DNA from: Acholeplasmataceae bacterium
GTDB taxonomy: Bacteria; Bacillota_I; Bacilli_A; ML615J-28; CAG-698
Assembly (NCBI GenBank): GCA_012840905.1
Contig: DUVT01000221.1
Coordinates: forward strand, 1 to 11,419
Reading direction: 5' to 3'
DNA: 11,419 nucleotides
Position 1 is the stretch's first letter; each line of letters opens with the position of its first letter. The notes below the pieces were generated by a model that made no database searches, was not told the DNA's origin, and saw nothing but the letters and a program-made list of their open reading frames with translations. This document shows, one piece after another, positions 1 to 7,562 of this stretch. The translations under genes and the position numbers were made by a program.

Positions 1-19
1 GTAGAAGGAGGAAAATAAT

Positions 20-556
20 ATGTCACGTATCGGTAATAAACCTATTCAAATTCCTGAGGGTGTGACTGTTACTGTAAATCCAGATAACACAGTGGTTGTA
101 AAAGGACCAAAAGGTGAAATTACAAACCAATTCAATCTTGCAATGAGAATTGAAGTAGAAGGTAATGAAGTAAAAGTAGCTCGTCCTAGTGATTCAATTG
201 AACACAAAGGATTACACGGAACAACTAGATCAGTAATTGCTAACATGATTGAAGGCGTTACTAATGAATTTGCTAAAACATTAGAAATTCAAGGTACTGG
301 ATACCGTGCTTCATTAAAAGGAAATACTTTAGTAGTTAATGCTGGATATTCACATTTAGTAGAAAAAGAAATTCCTGCAGGACTTACAGTTACTGTTCCA
401 AACCCTACGGAAATCAATATTCGTGGAGTAGATAAACAAGTAGTTGGACAATTTGCAGCAGAAGTAAGAGCTATTAGAAAACCAGAACCTTATTTAGGTA
501 AAGGAATTCGTTACCGCGGTGAAATTGTTCGTCGTAAAGAAGGAAAGAAAGCTTAG
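20..556 (+). CDS. rplF: 50S ribosomal protein L6
   Basis: Large-subunit ribosomal protein L6, which binds 23S rRNA near the factor-binding and sarcin-ricin region. The 178-residue product has the usual length of the family and two tandem L6 folds (about residues 10-82 and 90-165). The C-terminal family signature PEPYLGKGIRY lies at residues 155-165 and is followed by a basic tail. The N-terminus MSRIGNKPI is typical. The start is supported by AAGGAGG at positions 5-11, 8 nt before the ATG. The TAG at 2-4 could be the stop of an upstream gene (rpsH is expected in spc operons), but too little is visible to say. The gene ends on TAG, 19 nt before rplR. The identification is certain from the motifs and the neighbours. 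Confidence 0.98.
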   Translation: MSRIGNKPIQIPEGVTVTVNPDNTVVVKGPKGEITNQFNLAMRIEVEGNEVKVARPSDSIEHKGLHGTTRSVIANMIEGVTNEFAKTLEIQGTGYRASLKGNTLVVNAGYSHLVEKEIPAGLTVTVPNPTEINIRGVDKQVVGQFAAEVRAIRKPEPYLGKGIRYRGEIVRRKEGKKA

Positions 557-575
557 TAGAAAGGAGACGACATAA

Positions 576-938
576 ATGATTAAAAAACATGCACGTAATG
601 AAAGTAGAAAAAAACGTCATTTGCGTTTAAGAAAGAAAATTGTTGGAACGTCTTCTATACCGCGCTTAAATGTTTTTAGATCAAACACTAATATTTATGC
701 GCAAATAATTGATGATACAAAAGGTATCACTTTAACAAGCGCGTCTAGCATAGATAAAGAATTAAAATTAGAAAACGGCTCAAATATTGAGGCTGCAAAA
801 CAAGTAGGAGCTTTAATAGCTAAAAGGGCTTTAGAAAAAAATATTGAAAGTGTGGTTTTCGATCGTGGTGGATATATATTCCATGGTCGTGTGAAAGCAT
901 TAGCTGATGCTGCTAGAGCCGCAGGATTAAAGTTCTAG
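576..938 (+). CDS. rplR: 50S ribosomal protein L18
   Basis: Large-subunit protein L18, which with L5 and L25-type proteins binds 5S rRNA and helps place it in the central protuberance. The 120 residues match bacterial L18 length. The first 22 residues are strongly basic (an RNA-binding tail with [11 protein letters not shown]), followed by the PRLNVFRSN segment (29-37) and the conserved C-terminal block [20 protein letters not shown] (95-114) ending GLKF. The Shine-Dalgarno AAGGAG lies at 561-566 before the ATG. The TAG stop (936-938) overlaps the Shine-Dalgarno of rpsE (AGGAGG, 937-942), so termination and re-initiation are closely linked. Nothing is missing or unusual. Confidence 0.98.
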   Translation: MIKKHARNESRKKRHLRLRKKIVGTSSIPRLNVFRSNTNIYAQIIDDTKGITLTSASSIDKELKLENGSNIEAAKQVGALIAKRALEKNIESVVFDRGGYIFHGRVKALADAARAAGLKF

Positions 939-949
939 GAGGTAAATGA

Positions 950-1468
950 ATGCGTCAAGATAGAAAAAAGAGAAATTTTCAAAGAGAAGAAAAACAATTC
1001 GAAGAACGAGTTGTTAGCATAAATCACATCGCAAAAGTTGTTAAAGGGGGACGTCGTTACCGTTTTAGCGCTGTTGTGGTTGTTGGTGATAAAAAAGGAA
1101 AAGTTGGAGTTGGAACTGGTAAAGCAATCGAAATTCCAGATGCAATTAAAAAAGCTGTAGAAGATGCTAAGAAAAACCTAATTGAAGTTCCAATCGTAAA
1201 TACAACTATACCACATGAAGTACTTGGTGTTCATGGTGGTGGGCGAGTATTCTTAAAACCTGCTATTGATGGAACTGGAGTTATTGCTGGAGGAGCGGTT
1301 CGTGCTGTAATTGAGCTTGCTGGTATCCAAAACATTCTTTCTAAATCTCTAGGTTCTGCTACCCCTGTAAATGTAGTACGTGCAACGATTGAAGGGTTAA
1401 AAGAACTTAGAACTGTTGAAGAAGTTGCTTCTATCAGAGGTAAAACACCAGAGGAGATTTTAGGATAA
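950..1468 (+). CDS. rpsE: 30S ribosomal protein S5
   Basis: Small-subunit protein S5, which sits near the decoding region, contributes to translational fidelity and forms part of the spectinomycin-binding neighbourhood. The 172-residue product has a basic, charged N-terminal extension (1-18), the double-stranded-RNA-binding-like S5 N-domain (about 19-85) containing [12 protein letters not shown] (30-41), and the C-domain (about 90-160) with [10 protein letters not shown] and [12 protein letters not shown]. The VKGGRRYRF loop, where known spectinomycin-resistance changes map in other bacteria, has the ordinary sequence here. AGGAGG at 937-942 overlaps the rplR stop and gives 7 nt spacing to the ATG. 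Only one base separates the stop from rpmD. Confidence 0.98.
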   Translation: MRQDRKKRNFQREEKQFEERVVSINHIAKVVKGGRRYRFSAVVVVGDKKGKVGVGTGKAIEIPDAIKKAVEDAKKNLIEVPIVNTTIPHEVLGVHGGGRVFLKPAIDGTGVIAGGAVRAVIELAGIQNILSKSLGSATPVNVVRATIEGLKELRTVEEVASIRGKTPEEILG

Positions 1469-1469
1469 A

Positions 1470-1652
1470 ATGGCTAAAGTTAAAGAATTAAAAATTAAAC
1501 TAGTAAGAAGTGGGATTGCACGTAACCCAAATCAAGTTAAAACTTTAAAAGCTTTAGGATTAACTAAAATTAATCAAGTAGTTACAAAACCTGATAATGA
1601 AGCCATAAGAGGAATGATTGCAACAGTCAGTCATTTAGTAGAGGTGTTATAG
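1470..1652 (+). CDS. rpmD: 50S ribosomal protein L30
   Basis: Small large-subunit protein L30 of the short bacterial type (60 residues, single alpha/beta L30 fold). The pattern [12 protein letters not shown] (5-16), then [11 protein letters not shown] (21-31) and a C-terminal [14 protein letters not shown] helix, is characteristic. The ATG follows the rpsE stop by one nucleotide. Its GAGGAG Shine-Dalgarno (1451-1456) lies inside rpsE, so its translation is probably coupled to that of S5. The TAG stop (1650-1652) overlaps the first bases of the AGGAGG of rplO. L30 is absent from some bacteria; its retention here fits the standard rpsE-rpmD-rplO order. Confidence 0.97.
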   Translation: MAKVKELKIKLVRSGIARNPNQVKTLKALGLTKINQVVTKPDNEAIRGMIATVSHLVEVL

Positions 1653-1660
1653 GAGGCGCT

Positions 1661-2101
1661 ATGAAATTACATGATTTAAGACCAGTTGAAGGCGCAATAC
1701 GTGGAAGAAAACGTGTTGGTCGTGGTACTGGAAGTGGTTTAGGAAAAACAAGTACACGTGGCCACAAGGGGCAAAATGCTCGTAGTGGAGGAGGTGTAAG
1801 ACCTGGTTTTGAAGGTGGGCAAACTCCATTATTTAAACGTTTGCCAAAACGCGGTTTCTCAAATATTAACCGAGTTGAGTATGATATCGTAAATCTTGAA
1901 CAATTAAACGTGTTCAAAGAAGGTACAGTAGTAAATGCTGAAAAACTTGTTAAACAAGGATTAGTGAATAAAAATCACGGTAAAATTAAAGTTCTTGGCA
2001 ACGGTAAGTTAAATGTAGCATTAAAAGTTCGCGCTCACAAATTTTCAAAATCAGCTGAAAAAGGAATTGTTGATGCTGGTGGAAGTATTGAGGTGATCTA
2101 A
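1661..2101 (+). CDS. rplO: 50S ribosomal protein L15
   Basis: Large-subunit assembly protein L15, which contacts many 23S rRNA domains through an extended N-terminal tail. The 146-residue product shows that Gly/Arg-rich tail (residues 14-70: [19 protein letters not shown], then [22 protein letters not shown]) and a compact C-domain (about 72-146) with the family signature around [16 protein letters not shown] and [17 protein letters not shown]. The AGGAGG at 1651-1656 sets the start with 4 nt spacing. The TAA stop is immediately followed by the secY ATG with no gap, and the sequence GAGGTGAT near 2090 inside rplO serves as the secY ribosome binding site. Confidence 0.98.
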   Translation: MKLHDLRPVEGAIRGRKRVGRGTGSGLGKTSTRGHKGQNARSGGGVRPGFEGGQTPLFKRLPKRGFSNINRVEYDIVNLEQLNVFKEGTVVNAEKLVKQGLVNKNHGKIKVLGNGKLNVALKVRAHKFSKSAEKGIVDAGGSIEVI

Positions 2102-3382
2102 ATGGCTTTAAAAAACAAAAAAGTAATAAAGATGATTCTTTTTACGGCATTAATATTACTTATTTGGCGTTTAGCATTTCACATTCAAATTCCACTAATC
2201 GATAGAAACTTACTTGCATCAGAAGTAAGTATGTTCGGATTCTTAGATGTATTCAGTGGTGGAGCACTATCTAACTACTCAATTGTAGCTTTAGGGGTTT
2301 CTCCTTACATCACTGCATCTATCGTAATCCAATTATTACAAATGGATATTGTACCCACGTTAAAAGAGTGGGCAGAAGAAGGCGAAGTTGGGAAGAAGAA
2401 ATTAAGCCAACTTACTAGATATTTAGCGCTTGGACTTGCTTTTATTCAAGCTCTAACTATTACTGTTGGGTTAGCTGCATATTATGAAGATACAAGTTTA
2501 ATGTTTAAAGTTGGTGTAGATGTAACTGCATTTACATATGTATACTTAGCATTAATCTTAACAGCAGGTACAGCGTTCGTGTTATGGCTTGCTGAAAAGA
2601 TATCTCTTAATGGTATTGGTAATGGTACTTCAATGTTCATCGTTGCTGGTATTATTGCAAGTTTCCCTTCAATGATTAATGAGTTAATTAATCTTTATGT
2701 AACTAAAACAGATGTTGCATTTAAAGATATAGTTATCTTCTTTGTAGTTTTACTACTAATGATTTTAATTATTGTTGGTGTTGTCTTCATGGAAGCAGCC
2801 CAAAGAAAAATCCCAGTCCAATATGCAAACAGACCTGCAGCTGCGGCATTCCGTGGTAAGAGTGACTCAAACATTCCAATTAAACTTAACTCTGCATCAG
2901 TTATTCCGGTAATTTTTGCAAGTACACTTATGAGTTTACCTACTACAGTTGCAAACTTTATGGGTCCAAGTAATGCTACATATTGGCTAGACCAAGTATT
3001 CAATTATACACAACCAATTGGTTTTGTTTTATATATTGTCTTAATCTTTGTTTTCTCATTCTTCTATTCATTCTTACAAATGAATCCAGAAAAGATGGCA
3101 GAAAACTTACAAAAGCAAAATGCTTATATTCCTGGTATTCGCGCAGGTGCTGAAACTGCATCATATATATCAAGAGTATTATTCAAAATAACTATGGTAG
3201 GGGCAATCTACTTATCTATAGTTGCATCAATTCCAATTGTTATGCAAAAAGTATTCGATTTACCAACATCTATTCAAGTTGGTGGTACGAGCTTAATAAT
3301 TGTAGTTGGTGTTGCGATTGAGACTGCAAAACAATTAAAAACACAAAGTCAAGATAGACAATATCGTGGCTTTATAGATTAA
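2102..3382 (+). CDS. secY: Preprotein translocase channel subunit SecY
   Basis: Central pore subunit of the SecYEG translocon in the cytoplasmic membrane; it passes unfolded preproteins driven by SecA and inserts membrane proteins. The 426 residues contain ten hydrophobic segments, at about 11-28, 64-80, 105-126, 145-163, 175-190, 209-230, 265-283, 305-325, 360-381 and 393-408. The plug region FGFLDVFSGGALSNYSI (45-61), the SPYITASIVIQLLQ stretch of segment 2, and the AAQRKIPVQYA loop (232-242) preceding the SecA/ribosome-binding cytosolic loop are all conserved, as is MNPEKMAENLQKQ (327-339). The start is fixed because an in-frame TAA (the rplO stop) lies directly upstream. The N-terminal amphipathic part is a few residues shorter than in Bacillus, a minor variation. 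It sits between rplO and adk, its normal place. Confidence 0.98.
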   Translation: MALKNKKVIKMILFTALILLIWRLAFHIQIPLIDRNLLASEVSMFGFLDVFSGGALSNYSIVALGVSPYITASIVIQLLQMDIVPTLKEWAEEGEVGKKKLSQLTRYLALGLAFIQALTITVGLAAYYEDTSLMFKVGVDVTAFTYVYLALILTAGTAFVLWLAEKISLNGIGNGTSMFIVAGIIASFPSMINELINLYVTKTDVAFKDIVIFFVVLLLMILIIVGVVFMEAAQRKIPVQYANRPAAAAFRGKSDSNIPIKLNSASVIPVIFASTLMSLPTTVANFMGPSNATYWLDQVFNYTQPIGFVLYIVLIFVFSFFYSFLQMNPEKMAENLQKQNAYIPGIRAGAETASYISRVLFKITMVGAIYLSIVASIPIVMQKVFDLPTSIQVGGTSLIIVVGVAIETAKQLKTQSQDRQYRGFID

Positions 3383-3395
3383 GAGGCGTTTATAA

Positions 3396-4055
3396 ATGAA
3401 TTTATTAATTATGGGGCCTCCAGGTGCTGGGAAAGGATCTCAAGCCGTAATTATTAAAGAAAGATATAATATTCCTCATATCTCAACAGGTGCGATGTTT
3501 AGAGAAGCAATAAAAGCTAAAACCAAAACAGGTTTACTAGCAAAGGAATATATAGACAAGGGCGAATTAGTTCCAGATTCAGTTACAATTGAACTGGTTA
3601 GGGAAAGACTTCAAGCGGATGATACAAAGAATGGTTTTCTACTTGATGGCTTCCCTAGAACTATCGCACAAGCCCAAGCTCTTGATCAAATCTTATCTGA
3701 AGTCGGCAAAAAAATAGATAAAGTAATCAATCTAGTAGTTGATGAAGAGATCCTTGTTATTCGCATCTCAGGAAGGCGAGTTTGTAAAACTTGTGGTGAA
3801 ACTTACCACATTGTAAATAAGAAACCTAAAGTCGAAGAAATTTGTGATGTATGTGGTGGCGAGTTAATCCAAAGAGCTGATGATAATGTCGCAACTGTCA
3901 CAAATCGAATTAAGGTTTACTATGAAAAAACTAGACCATTATTAAATTATTATGATGATAAAGGCATATTAATTAATATTGATGGTTCTGGTGAGATTGA
4001 AGAGACTTTTAGATACGTTGAAAAGATAATGGAGGATGCTAATGATCTTACTTAA
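3396..4055 (+). CDS. adk: Adenylate kinase, zinc-lid type
   Basis: Cytoplasmic adenylate kinase (ATP + AMP = 2 ADP), the main enzyme balancing adenine nucleotides. The 219-residue protein has the P-loop GPPGAGKGS (7-15), the AMP-binding segment [11 protein letters not shown] (29-39), the DGFPRT motif (84-89), and the long LID domain (about 125-165). The LID carries four cysteines (C130, C133, C150, C153) in two CxxC pairs. In the family this arrangement binds a structural zinc ion and is typical of Gram-positive adenylate kinases. The start follows the secY stop by 13 nt with a modest GAGG at 3383-3386. The 3' end overlaps map by 14 nt. Confidence 0.97.
   Translation: MNLLIMGPPGAGKGSQAVIIKERYNIPHISTGAMFREAIKAKTKTGLLAKEYIDKGELVPDSVTIELVRERLQADDTKNGFLLDGFPRTIAQAQALDQILSEVGKKIDKVINLVVDEEILVIRISGRRVCKTCGETYHIVNKKPKVEEICDVCGGELIQRADDNVATVTNRIKVYYEKTRPLLNYYDDKGILINIDGSGEIEETFRYVEKIMEDANDLT
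4031..4035 (+). promoter_or_regulatory. Shine-Dalgarno of map, decides the start codon
   Basis: GGAGG lies inside the 3' end of adk. The in-frame ATG at 4036 touches it directly, which leaves no spacing for initiation. The second in-frame ATG at 4042 is 6 nt downstream, a normal distance. This supports starting map at 4042. Confidence 0.8.
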
Positions 4056-4797
4056 AAGCAAGCGAGAAATTGAATTAATGAAAGAAGCAGGTAGAATAGT
4101 TGCAGTTACTCATAGAGTAATTAAAGATGCAATTAAACCTGGTATTTCAACATATGAACTCGATAAGCTTGCTGAAAAAATCATTCGCGAAAATGAAGCA
4201 ACTCCATCATTTTTAGGATATAATGGCTTTAAAGGCTCAATTTGTGCTTCAATAAATAATGTTGTTATACATGGGATTCCAAGTAAAAAACACATTCTAA
4301 AAAATGGTGATATAATCTCGATCGACATAGGGGCATGCTACAAGGGCTATCATGGTGATAGTGCTTGGACATATCCAGTCGGCGAAATTAGTGAAGAGAG
4401 AAAAAGGCTTTTAAAAGTCACAGAAGAATCGCTATATGCTGGCTTAGAATATGCCAAACCTTCAAATCGCTTATCTGATATCTCACATGCAATAGAAAAA
4501 TATGTTCTAGAAAATGGATATAGTGTTGTTTTAGATTTTTCTGGGCATGGTGTAGGTAGTAAGCTACATGAAGACCCAATGATACCTAATTATGGGCCAC
4601 CGGGACAAGGACCAGTGTTAAAACCTGGAATGACACTTGCAATTGAGCCGATGGTTAATGTAGGTAGACCAGAAGTAGTAATACTTCCTGATAATTGGAC
4701 AACAGTAACAAAAGATGGTAGCGATAGCGCTCATTTTGAACATACTATTGTCATTACAGAAAGTGGATATACGATTTTAACAAAGGAGGATTTATAA
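4042..4797 (+). CDS. map: Type I methionine aminopeptidase
   Basis: Cytosolic metallo-aminopeptidase that removes the initiator methionine from nascent proteins with a small second residue. From the chosen start the protein has 251 residues and begins [17 protein letters not shown], like other short type Ia enzymes without an N-terminal zinc finger. The five metal ligands of the pita-bread fold are all visible: D95 and D106 (SIDIG and GYHGDSAW), H169 (SGHGVG), E202 (AIEPM) and E233 (HFEHT). The catalytic-region histidine H77 (VIHGIP) is also present. An ATG at 4036 would add two residues but abuts the Shine-Dalgarno. The gene overlaps adk by 14 nt, and its end contains the infA ribosome binding site. 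Both Trp codons are TGG. Confidence 0.97.
   Translation: MILLKSKREIELMKEAGRIVAVTHRVIKDAIKPGISTYELDKLAEKIIRENEATPSFLGYNGFKGSICASINNVVIHGIPSKKHILKNGDIISIDIGACYKGYHGDSAWTYPVGEISEERKRLLKVTEESLYAGLEYAKPSNRLSDISHAIEKYVLENGYSVVLDFSGHGVGSKLHEDPMIPNYGPPGQGPVLKPGMTLAIEPMVNVGRPEVVILPDNWTTVTKDGSDSAHFEHTIVITESGYTILTKEDL
4782..4789 (+). promoter_or_regulatory. Strong Shine-Dalgarno for the TTG start of infA
   Basis: AAAGGAGG lies in the last codons of map, 9 nt before the TTG at 4799. No in-frame ATG is near, so this near-perfect anti-16S match supports the rare TTG start of infA. Confidence 0.8.
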
Positions 4798-4798
4798 T

Positions 4799-5017
4799 TT
4801 GTCTAAGAGCGATGTTATAGAATTAAAAGGTACAGTTACAGATGCGCTTCCAAATACTGAATTTAAAGTGAAATTGGAAAATGGGCATCAAATCTTGGCA
4901 CACGTTTCTGGTAAAATCCGTATGAATTTCATAACCATTTTACCAGGTGATAAAGTAACTGTAGAACTATCACCATATGACTTAACACGTGGCCGAATTA
5001 CTTATAGGCATAAGTAA
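4799..5017 (+). CDS. infA: Translation initiation factor IF-1
   Basis: IF-1 binds the 30S A site during initiation together with IF-2 and IF-3. The 72-residue product is exactly the usual length. It is a single S1/OB fold with the family landmarks: IELKGTV (7-13), the LENGH loop (26-30), the [11 protein letters not shown] segment (35-45), [22 protein letters not shown] (49-70) and a basic end. Translation begins on TTG, 1 nt after the map stop, under a strong AAAGGAGG. No KOW-domain L14e-like gene is inserted between map and infA, as happens in some Bacillota. A 30-nt gap with its own AAGGAGG leads to rpmJ. Confidence 0.98.
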   Translation: MSKSDVIELKGTVTDALPNTEFKVKLENGHQILAHVSGKIRMNFITILPGDKVTVELSPYDLTRGRITYRHK

Positions 5018-5047
5018 TTTTCCTAAAATAAAGGAGGATATATTCAG

Positions 5048-5161
5048 ATGAAGGTTAGACCATCAGTAAAACCAATGTGTGAACATTGTAAAGTAATTAC
5101 TCGTAAAGGTCGAGTAATGGTTATTTGTAAAAATCCAAGACATAAACAAAGACAAGGATAA
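5048..5161 (+). CDS. rpmJ: 50S ribosomal protein L36, zinc-binding form
   Basis: Very short gene of 37 codons encoding L36, a zinc-ribbon protein of the large subunit near the peptidyl-transferase region. It starts [16 protein letters not shown] and ends PRHKQRQG, the standard L36 pattern. The four zinc ligands are present: C11, C14, C27 and H32, so this is the metal-binding (C+) form rather than the cysteine-free paralogue. A strong AAGGAGG just upstream (about 5032-5038) supports the ATG. The gene lies between infA and rpsM, its conserved location, and its TAA stop nearly touches the AGGAGG of rpsM. Confidence 0.98.
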   Translation: MKVRPSVKPMCEHCKVITRKGRVMVICKNPRHKQRQG

Positions 5162-5175
5162 TAGGAGGTGCAACA

Positions 5176-5541
5176 GTGGCACGTATAGCAGGTGTAGATA
5201 TTCCAAGAGATAAACATGTGAATATTGCATTAACTTATATATATGGTATTGGTAGACCAACTGCTTTAAAGATTTGTAGTGATATTAATTTAGATCCTGA
5301 AAAAAGAGTTAGAGATTTAACAGAAGAAGAAATTGCAGCAATCCGTAAAGAAGTTGAAAGTTATAAAGTAGAAGGTGATTTACGACGTGAAGTTGCTTTA
5401 AATATTAAAAGACTTATGGAAATTGGTTGCTACCGCGGAATTCGTCACCGTCGTGGTTTACCAGTAAGAGGTCAAAACACACGTTGTAATGCAAGAACAA
5501 GAAAAGGTAAAGCTAAGACAGTAGCTAATAAGAAGAAGTAA
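5176..5541 (+). CDS. rpsM: 30S ribosomal protein S13
   Basis: S13 lies at the head of the small subunit, contacts the large subunit and the P-site tRNA, and has a basic C-terminal tail. The 121-residue product starts on GTG ([13 protein letters not shown]) with GGAGGTG at 5164-5170 upstream. It contains the helix-two-turns-helix segment [14 protein letters not shown] (21-34) and the signature [20 protein letters not shown] (88-107), then a Lys-rich tail. It opens the alpha-operon part of the cluster without any terminator before it, so the spc and alpha operons read through as one. Confidence 0.98.
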   Translation: MARIAGVDIPRDKHVNIALTYIYGIGRPTALKICSDINLDPEKRVRDLTEEEIAAIRKEVESYKVEGDLRREVALNIKRLMEIGCYRGIRHRRGLPVRGQNTRCNARTRKGKAKTVANKKK

Positions 5542-5555
5542 AGGAGATATGAAAG

Positions 5556-5939
5556 ATGGCTCGTAAAGTACGTAGACGTAGAATAAAAAAGAATGTTCCA
5601 AATGGCGTAGCTCATATTCATTCTACCTTTAATAATACAATTGTGACTATAACAGATCCTGAAGGAAACGCAATTGCTTGGAGCAGTGCAGGAGCATTAG
5701 GATTTAAAGGTAGTAAAAAGTCAACACCATTTGCAGCACAAATGGCATCAGAAGCTTGTGCTAAGGCTGCTTTGGATATGGGAATGGTTAAGGTTGAAGT
5801 TTCTGTAAGAGGACCAGGACCAGGTCGTGAAGCTGCAATTAGATCGCTTCAAGTGGCTGGATTAGAAATTACATCAATCAAAGATGTTACACCAATCCCT
5901 CATAATGGATGCCGTCCACCTAAACGACCTCGTGGATAA
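5556..5939 (+). CDS. rpsK: 30S ribosomal protein S11
   Basis: S11 of the small-subunit platform, near the Shine-Dalgarno/anti-Shine-Dalgarno helix and the E-site tRNA. The 127-residue protein has a basic N-terminus (KVRRRRIKK), the [15 protein letters not shown] block (20-34), [22 protein letters not shown] (41-62), the [14 protein letters not shown] loop (85-98) and the conserved C-terminus [16 protein letters not shown] (112-127). AAGGAG at 5541-5546 precedes the ATG by 9 nt. A second ATG in another frame (5549) is not used. The 30-nt gap to rpoA is AT-rich and holds only its ribosome binding site. Confidence 0.98.
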   Translation: MARKVRRRRIKKNVPNGVAHIHSTFNNTIVTITDPEGNAIAWSSAGALGFKGSKKSTPFAAQMASEACAKAALDMGMVKVEVSVRGPGPGREAAIRSLQVAGLEITSIKDVTPIPHNGCRPPKRPRG

Positions 5940-5956
5940 GACAAAACAAAATTTAC

Positions 5957-5963
5957 AAAGGAG
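5957..5963 (+). promoter_or_regulatory. Shine-Dalgarno of rpoA, decides the start codon
   Basis: AAAGGAG ends immediately before the in-frame ATG at 5964, leaving no spacer. The in-frame ATG at 5970 lies 6 nt downstream and gives the normal family N-terminus MRKFEFIKP, so 5970 is the preferred start. Confidence 0.8.
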
Positions 5964-5969
5964 ATGCGA

Positions 5970-7034
5970 ATGAGAAAATTTGAATTTATCAAACCTCAAA
6001 CGTCCGTCGAATATAAAGAAGGGGAAGACTATGGGAAATTTGTTATTACTCCACTTGAAAGAGGTTATGGAACTACATTAGGTAATGCATTAAGAAGAGT
6101 ATTACTTTCTTCTATGCCGGGTGTTGCAATTGTCGCAGTTGAAATTGAAGGTGTAGAACATGAGTTCATGGCTTTAGATAATATAAGAGAGGACGTAACA
6201 GAAATTATACTTAATATTAAAAATATAATTCTGACTGTCCCACATGAAGAAGATTTATTTAAACCTCTTCCAAATGAGCAAGAAGAATTATTCGAATTGA
6301 GAATTGCTGCTGAGGGAGAAAGAGTAATTACTGCTGGCGATTTAGAGTATAGCAGTGATCAAATTAAAGTTGTAAACACCGATCAAGTTATTGCAACACT
6401 TGAAAGTGGAGCTAAATTCAAAGCTCGCTTCTTTGCAAGACGTGGGATTGGGTACGTAGGTGCAGATGAAAATAAAGTATTCTGCAAAACCAAATCAGGA
6501 GATAGAATCATTAGTCGTATTCCGATTGATGCAGTTTATACTCCAGTTACAAAAGTAAGATACAATGTAGAAAAAACCCGTGTTGAAGAAGATGTTGATT
6601 ATGATAAATTAACAATCGAAGTTTGGACTAATCAGGGAATTACTCCTCCTGATGCAATTAGCTTAGCTTCTAAATTCTTAATGCAACACTTCGAAGTAAC
6701 ATCACAACTCAATACGTTCATTAACGAACAAGAATATATGTACGAACGTGAAGAAAAAGTTACAAATAAGAAATTAGAGAAGAAGATCGAAGAACTAGAC
6801 TTATCTGTAAGAAGTTACAACTGCTTAAAACGTGCAGGTATCAATACTGTTGGTGAGTTAACTCAAAAGACAGAAGAAGAAATGATGCGTGTGCGTAATT
6901 TAGGACGTAAGTCACTTAAAGAAGTTGTTACAAAACTTCGCGAAATTGGCTTAGATTTACGCCGTACATATGATGATTATGATGTTAGTGACGATCTTGA
7001 AGATACAAATCCAGAAGAAGATGATTTGGATTAA
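5970..7034 (+). CDS. rpoA: DNA-directed RNA polymerase subunit alpha
   Basis: The alpha subunit dimerises to nucleate RNA polymerase assembly, and its C-terminal domain contacts UP elements and activators. From the chosen start the protein has 354 residues. The N-terminal domain (about 1-230) carries the dimerisation block PLERGYGTTLGNALRRVLLS (28-47) and ends in the VYTPVTKVRYNVEKTRV and YDKLTIEVWT segments. The C-terminal domain (about 270-330) includes LSVRSYNCLKRAGINTVGEL and RNLGRKSLKEV, the DNA-contacting helices. Two departures from the Bacillus protein (about 314 residues, from memory) are visible: a short acidic insertion near residues 92-108, and a 22-residue acidic tail (333-354) with 12 Asp/Glu and no Lys/Arg. 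It sits between rpsK and rplQ, as usual. Confidence 0.97.
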   Translation: MRKFEFIKPQTSVEYKEGEDYGKFVITPLERGYGTTLGNALRRVLLSSMPGVAIVAVEIEGVEHEFMALDNIREDVTEIILNIKNIILTVPHEEDLFKPLPNEQEELFELRIAAEGERVITAGDLEYSSDQIKVVNTDQVIATLESGAKFKARFFARRGIGYVGADENKVFCKTKSGDRIISRIPIDAVYTPVTKVRYNVEKTRVEEDVDYDKLTIEVWTNQGITPPDAISLASKFLMQHFEVTSQLNTFINEQEYMYEREEKVTNKKLEKKIEELDLSVRSYNCLKRAGINTVGELTQKTEEEMMRVRNLGRKSLKEVVTKLREIGLDLRRTYDDYDVSDDLEDTNPEEDDLD

Positions 7035-7059
7035 TTATTTCCAAAGGAGGACTTAAAGA

Positions 7060-7428
7060 ATGGCATTAGGTTATCGTAGACTAGGTCGCGATACTGCGAA
7101 AAGAAAAGCACTACTAAGAGACTTAGTTACTGATCTAATAATTAATGGTCGCATTGAAACAACCCTTGCAAAAGCTAAAGAATTACAAAGATTAGCTGAT
7201 AGAATGGTTACATTAGGCAAGAAAAACACTTTAGATTCTCGTATTCGTGCAGCTAAAATGGTTAGATTCGAATATGTAGATGAAGAAAGAACACAATATG
7301 CGATTCAAAAATTATTCGATGAGATTGCAGTAAAATATCAAGACCGCAACGGCGGATATACAAGAGTATTAAAATTAGGACCACGCCGTGGAGATTCTGC
7401 TCCAATGGCATTGATAGAATTTGTGTAA
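7060..7428 (+). CDS. rplQ: 50S ribosomal protein L17
   Basis: L17 of the large subunit, located near the polypeptide exit tunnel. The 122-residue protein shows the family start [19 protein letters not shown] (4-22), the signature [20 protein letters not shown] (31-50) and the C-terminal block [22 protein letters not shown] (97-118). AAAGGAGG at 7043-7050 is followed by the ATG with 9 nt spacing. It is the last gene of the ribosomal cluster: the TAA stop runs into an A-tract and a strong intrinsic terminator only 6 nt later. Confidence 0.98.
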   Translation: MALGYRRLGRDTAKRKALLRDLVTDLIINGRIETTLAKAKELQRLADRMVTLGKKNTLDSRIRAAKMVRFEYVDEERTQYAIQKLFDEIAVKYQDRNGGYTRVLKLGPRRGDSAPMALIEFV

Positions 7429-7434
7429 AAAAAT

Positions 7435-7463
7435 GGCCTCACCTTTGTGAGGCCTTTTATTTT
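7435..7463 (+). terminator. Rho-independent terminator closing the ribosomal operon
   Basis: Perfect 8-bp stem GGCCTCAC (7435-7442) and GTGAGGCC (7447-7454) with a CTTT loop, followed by TTTTATTTT (7455-7463). A run of seven A (7427-7433) precedes the stem, so the structure could also act on the opposite strand, although no converging gene is visible. It ends transcription after rplQ. Confidence 0.93.
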
Positions 7464-7512
7464 GGATACTAAAATAAACTGTTTTCAAGAATAGTTAAGT
7501 AATCTGTTAATC

Positions 7513-7541
7513 TTGCATATTAGCGTTAAAAATGGTAAAAT
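7513..7541 (+). promoter_or_regulatory. Predicted sigma-A-type extended -10 promoter
   Basis: A TTGCAT -35 (7513-7518) and a TAAAAT -10 (7536-7541) are separated by exactly 17 nt. TGG directly before the -10 gives the extended -10 TGn motif. Transcription would start near 7548, leaving a leader of about 15 nt with GAGGT (7554-7558) before the ATG at 7563. It lies right after the terminator, as expected for the start of a new unit carrying the NusG-II-like gene, ecfA1, ecfA2, ecfT and truA. A 12-bp AT-only palindrome (7540-7551) overlaps the predicted start site, but its composition makes chance likely. Confidence 0.7.
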
Positions 7542-7562
7542 AATATATTATATGAGGTTATT

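Noticed and set aside
1627..1917. Minus-strand open frame opposite rplO
   Set aside because: Pro/Arg-rich translation mirrors the Gly/Arg codons of the L15 tail; a shadow of rplO.
2695..3003. Minus-strand open frame opposite secY
   Set aside because: It is fully within conserved SecY sequence, with no recognisable family and no ribosome binding site considered convincing.
5018..5047. Possible small hairpin (TCCT with AGGA) hiding the rpmJ ribosome binding site
   Set aside because: Only four base pairs can form; too weak to support regulation.
5063..5260. Minus-strand open frame across rpmJ and rpsM
   Set aside because: It is opposite two certain ribosomal protein genes; its His/Tyr/Leu-rich translation looks like a reverse-strand artefact.
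7540..7551. 12-bp palindrome ATAATATATTAT at the predicted transcription start
   Set aside because: It is composed only of A and T in an AT-rich spacer; such palindromes arise by chance and no second copy is seen.
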